Part shown: one piece after another, positions 48,866 through 62,748 of the stretch
Numbering within the stretch: position 1 is the stretch's first letter
Layout of the letters: each line of letters opens with the position of its first letter
Origin: Pratylenchus scribneri
Lineage: Eukaryota; Nematoda; Chromadorea; Rhabditida; Pratylenchidae
NCBI GenBank assembly: GCA_030063045.1
Contig: JAQSEB010000012.1
Coordinates: 682,001 to 746,000, forward strand
DNA length: 64,000 nt
Direction of reading: 5' to 3'
The notes under the pieces: generated by a model
Databases searched by the model: none
Seen by the model: only the letters and a program-made list of their open reading frames with translations
What the model was told of the DNA's origin: nothing
Translations under genes and position numbers: made by a program

Positions 48866-50259
48866 GTAAGTATTTTTATTCTCCAACAAATAGTTAATTA
48901 AAATATATAAAACAAAAATATTAAAAAACACAAAGATTATATATATAATTAATTAAAAATATCAAAATTTAGGGCTAATTAAATAAAATTTGAAAAATAA
49001 TTATTGAATTATAGTGATTCAAATTAGAAATTTAATAGAAAAAAAACTTTATAATGTTGGAAATATGGTATTAATTTCTGTAAATAAGCTATAAAAAAAT
49101 AATTTGATTTTTTATATTAAAAAAATTCTAAATTTTTTCGCTAATAAGCTAAAATAATTAAAATAATTTTTCATAAAAAATTAACAAATATTAAAATAAA
49201 CAATTCTTAAATTAACACAATGAAGAAATTTGAAAAATATTTAAATAATTAAATATATTATGGAAATTTAGATTTGCGTCTTGTGAAAATAAAAATTAAT
49301 GTAATATATTATTGTACGGTAATATCTTTACATATCCTTATAATATTCTTCATAAATGATTAAAAAATTTTAAAATTAATGAAAATTTTAGAAATTAAAA
49401 GAGAAAATAAAAGGAATTAAAAAAAAGAAATATAAAATGTAATTTCTTCAAATTTAAAATAAATGGACATTAATTTTTAAAGGAAAAAGAAAATTATATT
49501 GCAATGAATTAATTATAAAAATGAATAAATTTACTAAATTATTTGATGCTATTCAAAAATTTATCAAAATTATAATATACCCAATAATGGAAAATGCTTT
49601 TTTTAAAAAAAAGGAAAAATTATTTTACCTATAAAAAATAATATAAATAAAAATATTTATTAAATTTAAAATTCATTTAAATAAAAATTTGAAATTGTAA
49701 AGTTAACCGAATATGTTCTTTAAAGATTTTGGAATATTTATCACTGAATAATTTAGTTTATTTTATTCTAATGGGGAGAAAAATAATATAAGCTCATTTA
49801 ATATATAAATGAAAAATGTAGGCATATTTTTGCATTAAATTATGAAAAGTATTGCTGAAGATTTATCATATTTTTAATTTAGATTTATTCAATGTATATT
49901 ATTTTAAAACAAATAAATTATTTATATAAAACTGATTAAAAAATTAGTGTAAAAATAAATGGCAATTTAATATTTTTTAATGAAATAATTAAATATTTAT
50001 ATATTAAATTTTGATTGAATATTTTCTTCAAAGGGCCTTATATATTTATTAAAATAATTGTGATTTAAATATATATTTCTGTTAATGAAATATAATAATA
50101 AATGAGAATTAAATGTTAAAGTTACTATTTTAAAAAAATTGAAATTTTAATAATTAGATTTTATTAAATTAAATCTAAAAATACTAATTAATAAAAGATT
50201 GCAAATAATAATTGAAAATTATAAACTTATAATTTGATTAAATTTTAAGAAAAAATCAG
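48866..50259. other. AT-rich stretch, possible long intron
   Basis: 1.4 kb of very A/T-rich DNA between the two candidate exons, with a consensus GTAAGT at its start and AAAATCAG at its end. No gene, repeat or RNA was seen inside. Confidence 0.35.
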
Positions 50260-50344
50260 GAAAGTAATCATATCGGTGCATTTCAAAAGGATTAAATCAT
50301 CGCCGTCACCCTCAATCACACTTCCTCAAATTGGCGTGGAAATT
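50260..50344 (+). CDS. Candidate internal exon, phase-compatible with 48732-48865
   Basis: Starts after AAAAAATCAG and ends before GTAAAC. The first base completes the codon left open by the upstream candidate exon (GT+G = Val), followed by 28 open codons ending in phase 0. The peptide includes VIISVHFKRIKSSPSPSITL and then PQIGVEI; the SSPSPS stretch could be a phosphorylation-prone linker. Frame b stops at once and frame c after 13 codons. The interval coincides with a clear complexity island. A possible next exon in matching phase is 51164-51223 (SAKLLIDYELKLIF...), with donor GTAACA but a weaker AAAAG acceptor. The family is unknown. Confidence 0.35.
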
Positions 50345-53186
50345 GTAAACTATCTTTGACAAGAAATAAAATCATTTGTAATTTTTGCCAATTGATAAAA
50401 AAGGAGAAAGAAATAAAAATTTAAGTAGCTAGATTAAGGTGAATTATTTTAACCCAATGTTTGCAATACAATTTTAGGTTTTGTGCTTTATAATTGATAT
50501 TCTAGAAATGATTGAAAATTAAATTTAAAAAATGCTATAATTTTGAATAAAATTAATAATTAATAAATATTAAAAATTTAAATAAAAATACAAATTATTT
50601 GTATAAAATTATGAAGTTTATTGTTTCAAAATTGAAACAGAAATAAAATAGTTGAAGAAAATTAAATTTTCTATTTTTTATATATGTTTAATTCAATGAA
50701 CTAAAATTAAATAATATAACCATTTTCGAAAAAAGCATATTAGCAATATAGACATTTAATAATATGTAGAATTATTATTTTTGAAGAAAATTTCTCTTTA
50801 TAAAAAATAAAAATATTATTACCTAATAAATATAAAGAAAAAGCATTCAAATCAAAATTATATTGAAATGAATAATTCAAAAATAATAAGCAGTGAATCC
50901 TTTGTTCATTTATATATATTAATTTAATTAAAGAAATTGTTTGTTGATTAGATCACTGGTGATTTCCAGATAACATTCACTATATGCGACTAACCTTGCA
51001 ATTAATAAAATACCATCTAATATAACAAATAATTAAAAAAAATTAAATTCATTTGAAAATCAAAAAGAAATCCGCATGTTCTATTAAATTCCAATTTATT
51101 GAAAGTAACAAATTTGTACATTTATGAATAGTCTTCTCGCATAAAATGAAATAAAAATAAAAGTCAGCCAAACTTTTGATAGATTACGAATTAAAGCTCA
51201 TTTTCTCAGATCAGATCATTTTGGTAACATTATAGCAACTTTTAAAAATTCTCCACAGAGTAAATTAATTGTGTAAATCTCCTATATATAATGTAATAAA
51301 TTAATTTTTTATAATAACTCAATAAATTATTTTTTGAAATATATAAAAAATATATAAAATTTTATTTATAATATAGATTAATCTAAAACAATATGATAAT
51401 TGATAAATTTACTAATTTTTTCTAAATCTATATTTCTATAAGATTTGCTTGATATAAGAATCTATTTTAGATGTTTGGACAGATACAAAAATAATAAATA
51501 AATTAATTGAAATCTAATTAATTGCAAATCATATATACTTACTGCAAAAATTAGCAACAACATATAAATAAAATTCTTTTTGACAAATAATACTAAAAAA
51601 ATTAAAAACTAAACAATAATTAATGAAAATTTAGTCCAATAAAATAAAAATATGAAAAGTATTCTAATTGAACAGATACAAAATATTATATATTATAAAT
51701 TATTCAAAAGAAAAATACCGGTAGTTTATTTATTATAAAAATTCATAGATAATATAATTTGAATTTGTAAATAATATAATCATTAAAGCGAATTAATTAA
51801 ATTAATGATCATTTAGATTGTTGAAAATAAAAATTAATTAAAATTTTAAAGTATAAATTTTATTATAAACTTAATTTAAAAATTTTAATTAAGAATTAAA
51901 ATTTAAATTATGATGCAAAAATTATTGATCGCTAAAAAATAAATTTAAAAATAAATTTAAAAAAAATAATATAATTATTTTTATTTATAATCCATATAGA
52001 GGAGCTTAAAATTTTTGAGATTTACAATTAAGAAAAAATTCTAATTATTTAAAATTATATCAATAAAATTTGTTCATGCTATTAAATAATTATAATAAAA
52101 ATATCATTAATTTTTAAAATAAAAAAAATAATTAAGAAAGAAATTCATAAAAAGAAATATACCGAAATATAAATTTAAAAATATTAACAAAATTGAAGAT
52201 AAGTAATATTAAATTATCCTAAAAGTGAAGATCCGACCAATGCAATAATAAAAGAATTTTATTTGATGCTGTCAAATTTGACAATCAAGAAAAAATATTC
52301 AATAAAAAATTATCCTTTAAATCGATTGAAAATTTTAATTAAAGTTAACAAATTTCTTTTCTGTTATTTAAGGAATGATTCATGTATTTTTATAAAAATT
52401 TGTAACTATTTTATCGTCATTACAATAAGATTTTGTTAACTGTCAAACAAAAATATACATTTAAAAGTTTTTTCAATACTTTGTTTAAATATTGAGATTT
52501 ATACATAATATAAATTTATTTAGAAATAAAAAATTTAAAATAAAATTTTTTGAGCTAGACTTAAAAGGAATACTTTTGGACATATTGCAAGGCATTAAAA
52601 TAGGAAGGTAAATATGTTAATTTAAAATAAATTAAAAATTTTTAATTATTCTATTAATGAAATAATAATTTTATTTAAAATTATTTTTTTGGGCCATCAC
52701 ATCATTGTAAAAAATATGTATAATAAAATACTTCTAAAAAATACAATAAAAATTATAAAATATCTATTTTTTATAATTAATAAAAAATAAAAAATTTTTA
52801 AACTTTTAAATAATAATAGATAATGCATATAAAAATAATTATTATAATAGTTTCAAAAGATTTATTTATTAGCCTGAAAAATCGCTCATAAACCAAAGTA
52901 AATTAGAAAATTATTCTCAGATTCGATGAATTTTTCAACAATAAGAATTAAATATTAAAACATTTTTAATATAATAATTGAAAAATAATATTTTGGCACT
53001 TTAATATTTATTCAATAATGATATGCAAATATGATGAAATTTTTATAAAATTATAAAAAATAAAAAATTTAATATTAAAAAAAATATTCTTTTTTAAATA
53101 AAATTAAAATTATATTTTAAAAATTTTAAGATAATTATTTAAAAATAATTAAATTCCTGCATTTTTAAAATATAAAATAAAAATAG
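50345..53186. other. AT-rich stretch, no identified gene
   Basis: Islands at about 50430-50510, 50940-51010 and 51164-51290. The 51164-51223 segment is a possible 20-codon exon (see the entry at 50260-50344). The remainder is A/T-rich with no recognised feature. Confidence 0.4.
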
Positions 53187-53287
53187 ACGAATCTATAGGA
53201 CAGATTCCGGAAAAAATATCCCGCGACCAATTACTCTTACGATTTGTCAGGAGACAATTTTATCAAAAGAAAATAAATTTAGATTGA
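53187..53287 (+). CDS. Candidate exon, unknown protein
   Basis: After an acceptor-like AAAAATAG the frame is open for 32 codons to TGA at 53285-53287. It reads with a clearly protein-like, polar composition (GQIPEKISRDQLLLRFVRRQ). The frame is also open upstream, so the true left boundary is uncertain. A second complex segment follows at 53310-53375 after CCTATAATGACAG and reads LVNIDLCLSSSCPVNEKR to a stop. A GTCAGG inside the first segment could be a donor joining the two. No domain was recognised. Confidence 0.2.
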
Positions 53288-56200
53288 CATCCACTTTTCC
53301 TATAATGACAGTTGGTAAATATAGATTTGTGTCTGTCAAGTAGCTGTCCTGTGAATGAAAAGAGATAAGTGATTAAAGTGGCAAATTTGTAATAGAAAAA
53401 TAATAATTTTGAAAAAATTGAAAAATATTTGTTTTTAAAAATAATATTTTACATTAAAAAAATTTCAATTAAACTAGAAAGACGAAGAAACTATTATCCG
53501 AGACGATTGGGTTGAAGAAGGGCTGCGGATGATATAAAGAAAAAATCAATGAGATCAGTCCTATAGTGTAAAACTTAATGAAATTTGAATGAAAATTTAT
53601 GTATTTTAAACAATATCTTATAGAATTGAAATGATATTACAAGAAAATTTGAAAAATATTTTAATCAATAATAGGTTTAAAATCTATTTATAAAAATATT
53701 AAATATATAATTTAATTAATTAATTAATTTTTTAAAGTATTTAAATGATAAAAAATATAATAAATAAAATTTTATTTTTCTATAATAAAATAAATTTATC
53801 AAATAAATAAAATAAAATTAGTAAATATATTTATGAATTTGGTGAAAAATTTTCTATTTTAAATATTTGTATTATTTCTTTTTTAATAAATTTTGATTGA
53901 TAAATAATTTTTAAATGAGAAGTAATTCTAAAATTTTTAAAATTATTTTGATTTGATAACACAGGCTTATACATCAAATCAAAAATATTAGTGGAATTAA
54001 CATAAAATATTTTATTCATAAGATAAAAAATTAATTATTGTTCAAATACAAGAATCAGCCGATGGTGCGAAAAATTGAGATAATTTTATACATTATAATC
54101 ACTGTTTTTGGCGATTCTGCGGCAAATTAGTTCTAGTATAATTTCATAAGAGATAAATTAAACATAAATAAAGAATTTTAAATTTATAATATTTCATTCG
54201 AATATAAAAATATTAAATGCATTAAAAAATTGATATTTTTACAATTAGAGAGTTTATTAATTGAAAAAATAAAATTTAAAATTTTTTGTTACTGAGAAAA
54301 TTATTAGGATATAGGTCGATAATGAATGAAAGAAGAAAATTAAAAAATGATGAATATTTATTTTTTCTTAATCAATATAAAAAAGAAGAATACCATCAAT
54401 TTTTAGGTTATTATTCGCTGTTTTACATGTTTTCATATCGAAAAGTACATATCAAATTGCCGCTTTTTAAAGCATATACATGTGTCTTCATTATGCATTC
54501 AACCAATTAAGATAATATATGAGAAAAACAAAAGTTCTTAAAATTTGAATTTTATAGTATTAATATTATCTGAAATTATTGATTAAAAAATATATATTTA
54601 AAAATAGATAATAATTGACATCAATGGGAAACAAATATTTAAGAATAAAAAAAAAATAAATTTAAAAATTTAATGATTAAAATAACGAATGAACCATTAA
54701 ATAGATAGTTCTTTCCACATATTTAAAAAATATTATATCATTAAAATATATCCCAACCTAAATCATTTATACGAAATAAATTTTTAATTAGTAAATATAT
54801 TAATAATTAATCTTGAATTTCATCCATTATAGTTAATATTTTAAATTAATTTCTAAAAATTTGAAATTTAAGATAAAATTTACAATAATAAAACTGAATA
54901 GCATTGGTGGAACTATGATAGAATGATAGTGCAATTTTTGAATTTAAATTAAAAAATAAACTGCTGAAAGCCGAAGACAACAATTTATTAAATGCCAAAA
55001 ATGAATTTTTTATGAGTTATAAAAACTCATTTATAGTAAATGAAGTCCTTATTAAAAATGGACAAAAAATGGACTATTGATTATCAAAAGCATTTGATAA
55101 AATTTTAATTGAATAAAAGATCATATAAGGATATTAAATTTTTTATAAAATAAAAATATATATGAAATGAAAAATTTTATACCATTTATTTCGTTATAAA
55201 ATTATTTTATACCAAGGTTATTTATAAATTGCAATTATATCAGTTAATTTGAAATCGAAATAAATTTGTTATTATTTTTATATGCATTTTAAAAAAGATA
55301 AATTGAATTGTTTTATTTAATAAAAAATAAATAAATTTTATTAAAATATAGAAATTAAATGTTAAAAATATAGAATATAAATTATATTATAAATAATTTT
55401 CATATATTTTTTTAATATATTAATTATATTAATCTAATGAACAAATTTATTAAAATAATTCTAGTATAATTTTTGAATGCTTTGAAATTATTAATATTTT
55501 TTATCTTTTCGAATAGAAATTAAATAACAAATACAATTTTGAAAACAAAATATCAAATCTTTAATTAATAAATACAAAATAATTTCATAACAAAATAATA
55601 ATATAAAATATATTTAAAATAAATATTTCTATATAAATAAATGGATATAATACCTTTAAAGTTATTGTGAATTCTTAGAAGGTGAGAGCACTATAGTTTG
55701 GAATATTATATTAAGAAATCGGCTGAACATTAAAATTAAATAAATAATTTATTTTCAAAAAAGGAAGGAATGAAAAATATTTATAATCAAAATAATAAAA
55801 AATATTTATCTAAAAAAATAAGATAATTAAAATAATTATTTATAATCAAAATATATCAATTTATTTTTAGAGAAATAGATCAATTCTTCAAAGAAGTCAC
55901 TGAAATAAAATTTTTTAAATTATTTAATTGGAAATTAATAAAAAATGAAAATACGACTGAAATAAATATATAAATTTTTTTCTGGAAAAATTAAATTTTT
56001 TTTCCGAATATATATCGTAACACAATAATCACTATATCGAAACAGAAATGCTCAAATGAATCAATACCGGAATTCATAGGCAATTTTTGGAGTTTCGAAA
56101 TCATCAATATACAGATGACTTGATTAATAAGGATAATTTTATTCATTAATCCATTTCATTAAAAAAAACTATTATACATTAATTTTTCTATTGATAAATT

Positions 56201-58707
56201 TCAATAAGAAAAGTGAAATGGAAAATAAAATATTATATAAATTGGCTTAAATTTCTCCTAATTGAAAAATTGAATTGATTCAATTATATTATTTAAAAAT
56301 TCATTTTTGAATAATAAACACTGCTCAAATCTATATCTATTAAAATAATATTGAAAATATATTTTGAAAGGAATTTAACCTCAATTCATTAAAAAACAAG
56401 AGAATGAGACAATAATCTTATTGTCTAAATATAATAAATAAAAAAAATAATAATATGAAATATATTTAAATTGAAATAAAAAGAAAAAATCTAAAAAATT
56501 TATTGTGACTAATATTAAAATAAGCATATCAATTAAATTTATTCTTACCACCACTCTCCAATAAGAAAGTCATAAAAATATAAATGATTTAAATAATTTA
56601 GATTAAAATAAAAATCAAATAAAATTATACAATTTTTATCAGTGAATAATTAGAAATGTTACAAAATTTTTATAAATTTTCAGTAAATTAAATGAATATT
56701 TAAAAAATAAATTAAATATTAAATTAAAAATAAAATAACAAAATAATGATTTAGAATTTTCATGCCATGAATACCCATTTTCAAATCGAACAAAATAAAT
56801 TCCAAAATTTCTGTCAATTTAAGAATCAGCAATCCCGATACTCTGAAAATATACTAAGAAAATTTTAATATATTTTTAAAGAAAAATGAATGAATAAAAC
56901 TTAATCAAAATTAATATAATAAAAATTCTTTTTTATATAATATTTATTTATATTAGGTATAATTGTTCATTATTTTAGCCAATGGGCAATGCTTTTACTA
57001 TTATCTGCGGTTGTCGCATGGCATGTGGAGAATTGTTTGAAGAAAGTATATGAGTAAATTTGCTCGCGAAAAAAAGCAAGATACAACAATATTATTTTTG
57101 TAAAAATTTATAGATATAATTCTTCTCATCACAAAGAATTTTATAAAAAAATAATAAAAATATTACATTCTAAATTCAATTGAATGAAATAAAAAAAAAT
57201 AATTTATAGATAAATAAATAAATCATATAAATAAAATAGCATACAAAATTGAAAACAAATTAAACAAAATATAAAATATTATAGAGATGAATCAACCCCT
57301 TTCACTTCCATATAAATATTTTATTAGTATTTGGAAATAAACTTTCATTTGAAATTGAATTTATTTTAATTTAATAATTTTCAATAAGAAAATCAAATGA
57401 TAATTTATATCGAGTAAAAATTACATCAAATTAAATTAAAATATTTTTAAAATTTAAAATATGCAGGATGTATAAATTTATTTTTTGAAATAATATCTAA
57501 AAAACGAAAAAAGTGGATTATAAAATTAGTAAATTAATTTAAAATTGTAAAAAAAATTATTTTAAAAATAATTTTATAGCGAACTTTTGAAAAAAGATAT
57601 AAATAAGCTGACACATTGCTTTGATTTCAATGATTTATGATATCATTTGCAATCATGGGTGTTTCAATGAAAAATTATTTTACTTTATATTTTTTTATAA
57701 ATGCAAAAGAATTAAATCAAATGAATGCTTAAAAAATTTTTTTTTAAAATAAAATTATTTTTTAAAATTATTTTCCAAAAATATAATTTTGATTATATCT
57801 TGTTCTAATTAAGATTATAAACACGATTATGAACTCTGGAATAAATTTTTATTAACATAAATGAATTTGATTTTTAAAAATGGAAATATAATATGGATTG
57901 ATCTCATTACTAGAAAAAATTAAAAATTGTGTATTAATAATCGTTTATTTCATAATAATTAAAAAATAAATATATAAATTAAATCTCTTGAAATAGAATG
58001 TATACTGAATAAAATTAAATTTCAAATCAAAAATATCTATAATATAAAGTTTTAACAAAAGAGATAAAATTTGAAAAACAATTTTTAATTTTTATTAAAG
58101 AATTTTTAATAAAAGTAATTTATTAATTCTTAATTTTATGCCAAATTATAATTAAATTAAAAAAATTTTTTTAAAAATTTATATAATATATTTTGAAATT
58201 GTTTATTTTAAAATATAAGGAAAAATATTCTTGAAGCTAATGAAAATTTAAAAAAATTTATCCAATTTAAAAAAAATCTATATCGTCCTCAACTAATTTA
58301 AACTAAAAATTATGATGAAATATACTTAATTTATTTTTATTTTATTATTTTTAGAAATTTACATTCATATTAAACGCTTTGCATCATTAATTTTATTCTT
58401 ATTTCTTTATAGACTTGTCGATTTTTTGATTTGATATGCAAATTACTTACATTTTTTTGTGGATTTGTTAAATAATGAATAAATAAATTATAAAGAGAAA
58501 AAATTTGAAATGAAAACTAAAATTTAAAAAAATTATTCTTAAGCGAGGAAAATTTATATTTAGATATTATATGAAATTTTAATGATCTTTATATTATTTT
58601 TAATAAATATTTAAAAATATAATGAATAAATAAATGACGATAGTTAAATATGACATGGAAGAAAATGCCAGATAATTTGTTAAATATTTTAACTTTATTT
58701 TATTTAA
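53288..58707. other. Long AT-rich stretch, no identified gene
   Basis: Islands at about 53310-53375, 53480-53570, 54040-54140, 54286-54510, 56030-56110, 56980-57080 and 57600-57670. The 54286-54510 frame (74 codons from TTG) contains GYRSIMNERRKLKNDEY and is somewhat coding-like, but it has no ATG start or strong splice sites. Nothing else was recognised. Confidence 0.4.
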
Positions 58708-59013
58708 AAATTTAGTGCAAGCAAAGGTTTAGGTTCTCAAAGAAGAGCACATTTTATTTCGAACGCAAACTTGCTGGGCGGATTTTATTTTACATCATTT
58801 GGTTTTATCAATTTAATACATATAATATTTGATTGCCAAAAAATTTATTTAAACAAATGGATTAAAATAAAATTATTTTTTAAGCGTTATGTCTGCACAA
58901 ATGGCATGGCAACTCCACTCAAATTGTTTCCTTCCACTCAATGGGATAGGGACATTGAAGCAAAAGTCAAATATAACAAAGGAATGTTTTCGATTTTGCT
59001 GTATTCTCCGTAG
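58708..59013 (+). CDS. Candidate exon(s), ~100-codon open frame, unknown protein
   Basis: Open from just after TAA at 58705 to TAG at 59011-59013, about 101 codons; frames of this length are not expected often by chance here. An acceptor-like AAAATTTAG ends at 58715. The first part reads GLGSQRRAHFISNANLLGG. The middle (about 58790-58880) is A/T-rich and may be an intron ending TTATTTTTTAAG at about 58882. The last part reads NGMATPLKLFPSTQWDRDIE. An overlapping frame from 58889 is also open for over 90 codons, so the reading frame of the last part is uncertain. No domain was recognised. Confidence 0.25.
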   Translation, partial: KFSASKGLGSQRRAHFISNANLLGGFYFTSFGFINLIHIIFDCQKIYLNKWIKIKLFFKRYVCTNGMATPLKLFPSTQWDRDIEAKVKYNKGMFSILLYSP

Positions 59014-60316
59014 CGATCACAAGGCAATTGATCAAACAGTTGCCAAATTTTTATTATTATTATTTCTTATTTTAAATAATCTTTGTAATTACCAGAATTT
59101 AAATTATAAAATTTTAATATTTATCAAAGAAATTCAAAATTTTTCTAATTTAATATTAATGTTTTTATATTAAATAAAAAATTTAATTATGGTAGATAGA
59201 GAAAAAATAAAATTTTAAAAATATACATGAATGAAATACCAAAAAGATAATTTAAAAATGAATCTATTTTTTCTTGAAAAATATTAATAAAAAATAATAT
59301 AATTAAAATAAGTGTACCTTCAAAATAATTGAAGAAATTATATCTTGATAGCGACAGATTAATTCTATAAAATGATTTAAAAAATAAAGGGGAAATTTAT
59401 AAAAATAAAAAAAATAATAATGAATCCTTGGAAATTAAAAAATATTTCCAATTTATTTGAAAAGGAAAGTGAAAAATATAGAGGAATTATTATTTGAATT
59501 ATGCTTAATAAAAATTTTTAAATTAAAAAATAAAAGAAATATTATTAATCTATAAAAATAAAAGTTTAATAGGATGATTAAAATGATTCAATGAAATATT
59601 ATGTTTTATAAATTTTTAAATATTGAAGGAAATGAAAGCAATATTAATTAATTATTGCCAAGATAATGATTTATTTTTATTAAAATTATCATTCGCTGAC
59701 AAGCCACATGGAAAAATATCCCAAAATATCTAACTTTTGAATGATATATGAATTTAATATTAATAAAAAATTTTATAGATCGAAAAATTTATTTAATTTT
59801 TTACAAAATCAAAGAAAAAATAATAAATATATTTTCTAATCATCATCTATACCTATAAGTTACAATGAACTCAATATAAAAAAACAGCTCTATCCATATT
59901 TTACTTATAAAATTATATTTTAAAAAATAATAAACGAATTATGATGATGAAAGGTAAATAAAATTGATAAAAAATTTATAAAATTTAAATTATTTATTTT
60001 CAAATATTATTAAATAATAATAATAATCAATTATTTTACCGTATAAAATTCCGTTTATTTAAAATTAGAATAAAATAACAATGAGAACCATATAAAAAGT
60101 AACAAAAAAGCCCGAAATAAAAATAAAATTTTTAAGTAATAAATTATAATAAATTTCTTAATGTATATAGGGATCTCTCTATAAGAATGATTGCTCAATT
60201 TATAAAAAGAATTTATCAAAACTTTAAAATTTTTTGAAATTATTGATATCATAGTTAAGAATTCTATGGCTATCAAAATATTAGGAAATATAATTTTAAA
60301 CTACTTCAATTGTTGA
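59014..60316. other. AT-rich stretch, no identified gene
   Basis: A/T-rich DNA; a short complex tail to about 59050 belongs to the preceding island. A 73-codon minus frame at 60055-60276 is hydrophobic and judged chance. Confidence 0.45.
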
Positions 60317-60481
60317 TTCATATGGCGGCAACAAACAAGCAAACAATCTACATTTGCCACGACAAAACCGGCAAAATTGCAAAAAGAGTCGAAAGAAAGA
60401 GGCGAAAATGTTCCTGACAGTAAAAGAGGACCAGGACGTCAACGAAAAATTTTACTTTACTCCACTTATATAAATAATTGA
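60317..60481 (+). CDS. Candidate exon with basic, AT-hook-like segment
   Basis: A 54-codon open frame between TGA (60314) and TGA (60479-60481), without an ATG. The peptide is strongly basic and polar (TTKPAKLQKESKERGENVPD, then SKRGPGRQRKILLYS). RGPGRQRK resembles, but does not match, the AT-hook core (RGRP). A second frame starting at ATG 60322 is open for 31 codons to TGA 60415 and is also basic (KIAKRVERKRRKCS). GTAAAA at 60419 or GTCAAC at 60438 could act as donors. No clear acceptor precedes the segment. Confidence 0.2.
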   Translation, partial: FIWRQQTSKQSTFATTKPAKLQKESKERGENVPDSKRGPGRQRKILLYSTYINN

Positions 60482-62748
60482 TTTAAAATCTCTAAACATT
60501 TTTAAGACATTTTAAATTGCAATTTAAATATATTTTAGACAAAATAATCTGCTCTAAACAATTATTTAATTGTATATATAATGGGTTAAATAAAATTATA
60601 TTTTGCAAATTAAAATTATAAAATAAACACTTTATAATAAATCAAAAGAAGAGAATATGAAAAACATTATAATTTTATTCGAAATAATTTTAATCTGGAT
60701 AGATGAAAACCTTTTGAATTCAAATAATAAATTAAATTGAAAATTTAAGAATAGTAGCATAAATATATTGAATAATAATTGAATATATTATTATTAATAA
60801 TAAATAGAATTTTATTTCAAAATATAATCTTAGAGGAGATAAATATCGGTGAAAATAATCATTTTTATTATGGAACTTGTTTTATGTATAAGAAATAAAC
60901 TTGCCTAAATTATTAAAAGATGAGAAGAAAAAATGAGTTATTAATATGAAGCAGTTAAAAGAAAGTATATCAAATTTAAAAAATAAAAAAAATTTAAAAA
61001 ATTGTATGAAAATTCTATATAGTAATAATTTTTAAATTAAACAAGATTTTTATTGAATAATTGAAAATGTAATTACTCAAATTTCGAAAGAATTTGTCAA
61101 GCAATTATACTTACTTTAGATCTAGTTAGATTCATGTGAATAATGAAGGGAAATAATTCATATAATGTATACTGCGAATTGGGTCATGCTCATAGAAAGG
61201 AGTGATGTTCAGACTTTTCACAATTATCAATCAAGTTTGATCATTTGGAATAAAATTAAGCATATAAAATGAAAAATATTGTTAAACTCTGTTGAATAAT
61301 TAAAGGAATAAGAAATATAAAATACATTCTAACTAACCTAATTTTGTAAGAATTTCTAAACAATATACTGTCTAAATTTTAAGAAATTAAAATCAATATT
61401 TTAAAATTACAGGAATTTGAATATAAAAGGATTAGATGCATATTTAATCATATCATAAATAATGAATTTAAACAATTTCGTCTAATTGAGATAAAAAAAA
61501 TACATTAATGAATAAATGATTTAAAAATAGCATGATTTCAAATAGATGAATTATTAATATTTTCTACTGAAATCGTGAAAATTAATTATTTATTAAATTT
61601 GCTAGAAATATTATTTTAAATTATATTTTAAAAATATGGATATATTTTTATTAAAAATCATATTTTTTTTAGAAATATTTGAAAATGATTAAATTTAGAA
61701 AATAAAATTTAAAGAAATTATATTTAAAGAAATAAAAATTAAATATATTATATATATAAATTTGTATGTCAAATTGAATTAAATCAAGGAAAATAATTTA
61801 TTTACGAGGCTATCAAACCAATTCTGGCACCTAAAGAAGATGGCACACGCAAAAAACCTATGCCTTATGTGCCGAAGATGCATAAAAAAGAAATATTATT
61901 TCATATAAATTCAATTAAAATTATATCATAAATACTATCAAAATAATCAATGAATTACATGATTATTGTATTGAATAATATATAAATCAGAAATTTTCGT
62001 TTTATAAAAGATATTATTAATTCATAATTCTTTAGATTTTTTATTGAAATTTCAAAAAAAATTGATTTAAAATAAATAAAAATAATCTGGCAAAATAAAT
62101 ATTAATGAAAAAATAAACAAAATTAAAAGTCAAGGTTATCTTCCTTGGCAATGTATGAAATGCAGAAAATTCCGACAAAGAATAAAGAACTTTTATGAAT
62201 AATTTAATATTACCAATATTTTATTTCGGAGAGCGAATTGCATTTTCATATAACACAACACAATAGACTTAGGCGATCAAATAATAATGGAACGATACTT
62301 CTAGTCAATTCGATATTACTTATGAATAAAAAGATTGAATAATTCAAAAAAAATTTTTTTAAAAAAAATAAATATCTTGTAAGATATTAATAATAGATGT
62401 AAATTTAAAAATAAATAATATTTAATAAAATATTAAATGAAATATTTTTAAATTACTGAATTTCAAAATCTTATTACTTTTCTATTGTTACTCTTAAAAA
62501 AGAAGTGGTAGTAAACAAAAAATTTGTTGCAAATTTTTAATTAAAAAAAATTAAAATATGATTATTTAAAAAGGAAATTTAATATTAATCTAAAAAATTT
62601 TTATTGTTTCATTCATCAAATCAACCAAATTTTCTCCTTCATACAAATTAGTACTTTTAAAAGGATCATGGTATATAGAGCTTGGAAAAATTATTAATAT
62701 TGCTTCTTTAAATTTTATATATTATAAAACATTTCTCAAGATTCTATA
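60482..62748. other. AT-rich stretch with small islands
   Basis: Islands at about 61150-61230, 61796-61935, 62140-62300 and 62580-62748. The 61796 island reads ILAPKEDGTRKKPMPYVPK in one plus frame to a TAA. The 62580-62748 frame (to TAG at 62747) includes STKFSPSYKLVLLKGSWYIE. No product was recognised. Confidence 0.35.

Noticed and set aside
48728..48931. Minus-strand hydrophobic 67-codon frame
   Set aside because: It is antisense to the candidate exon at 48732-48865, whose splice sites are on the plus strand.
53197..53352. AGGACAG...CTGTCCT inverted repeat as MITE ends
   Set aside because: Only 7 bp match, with no matching flanking duplication; likely chance.
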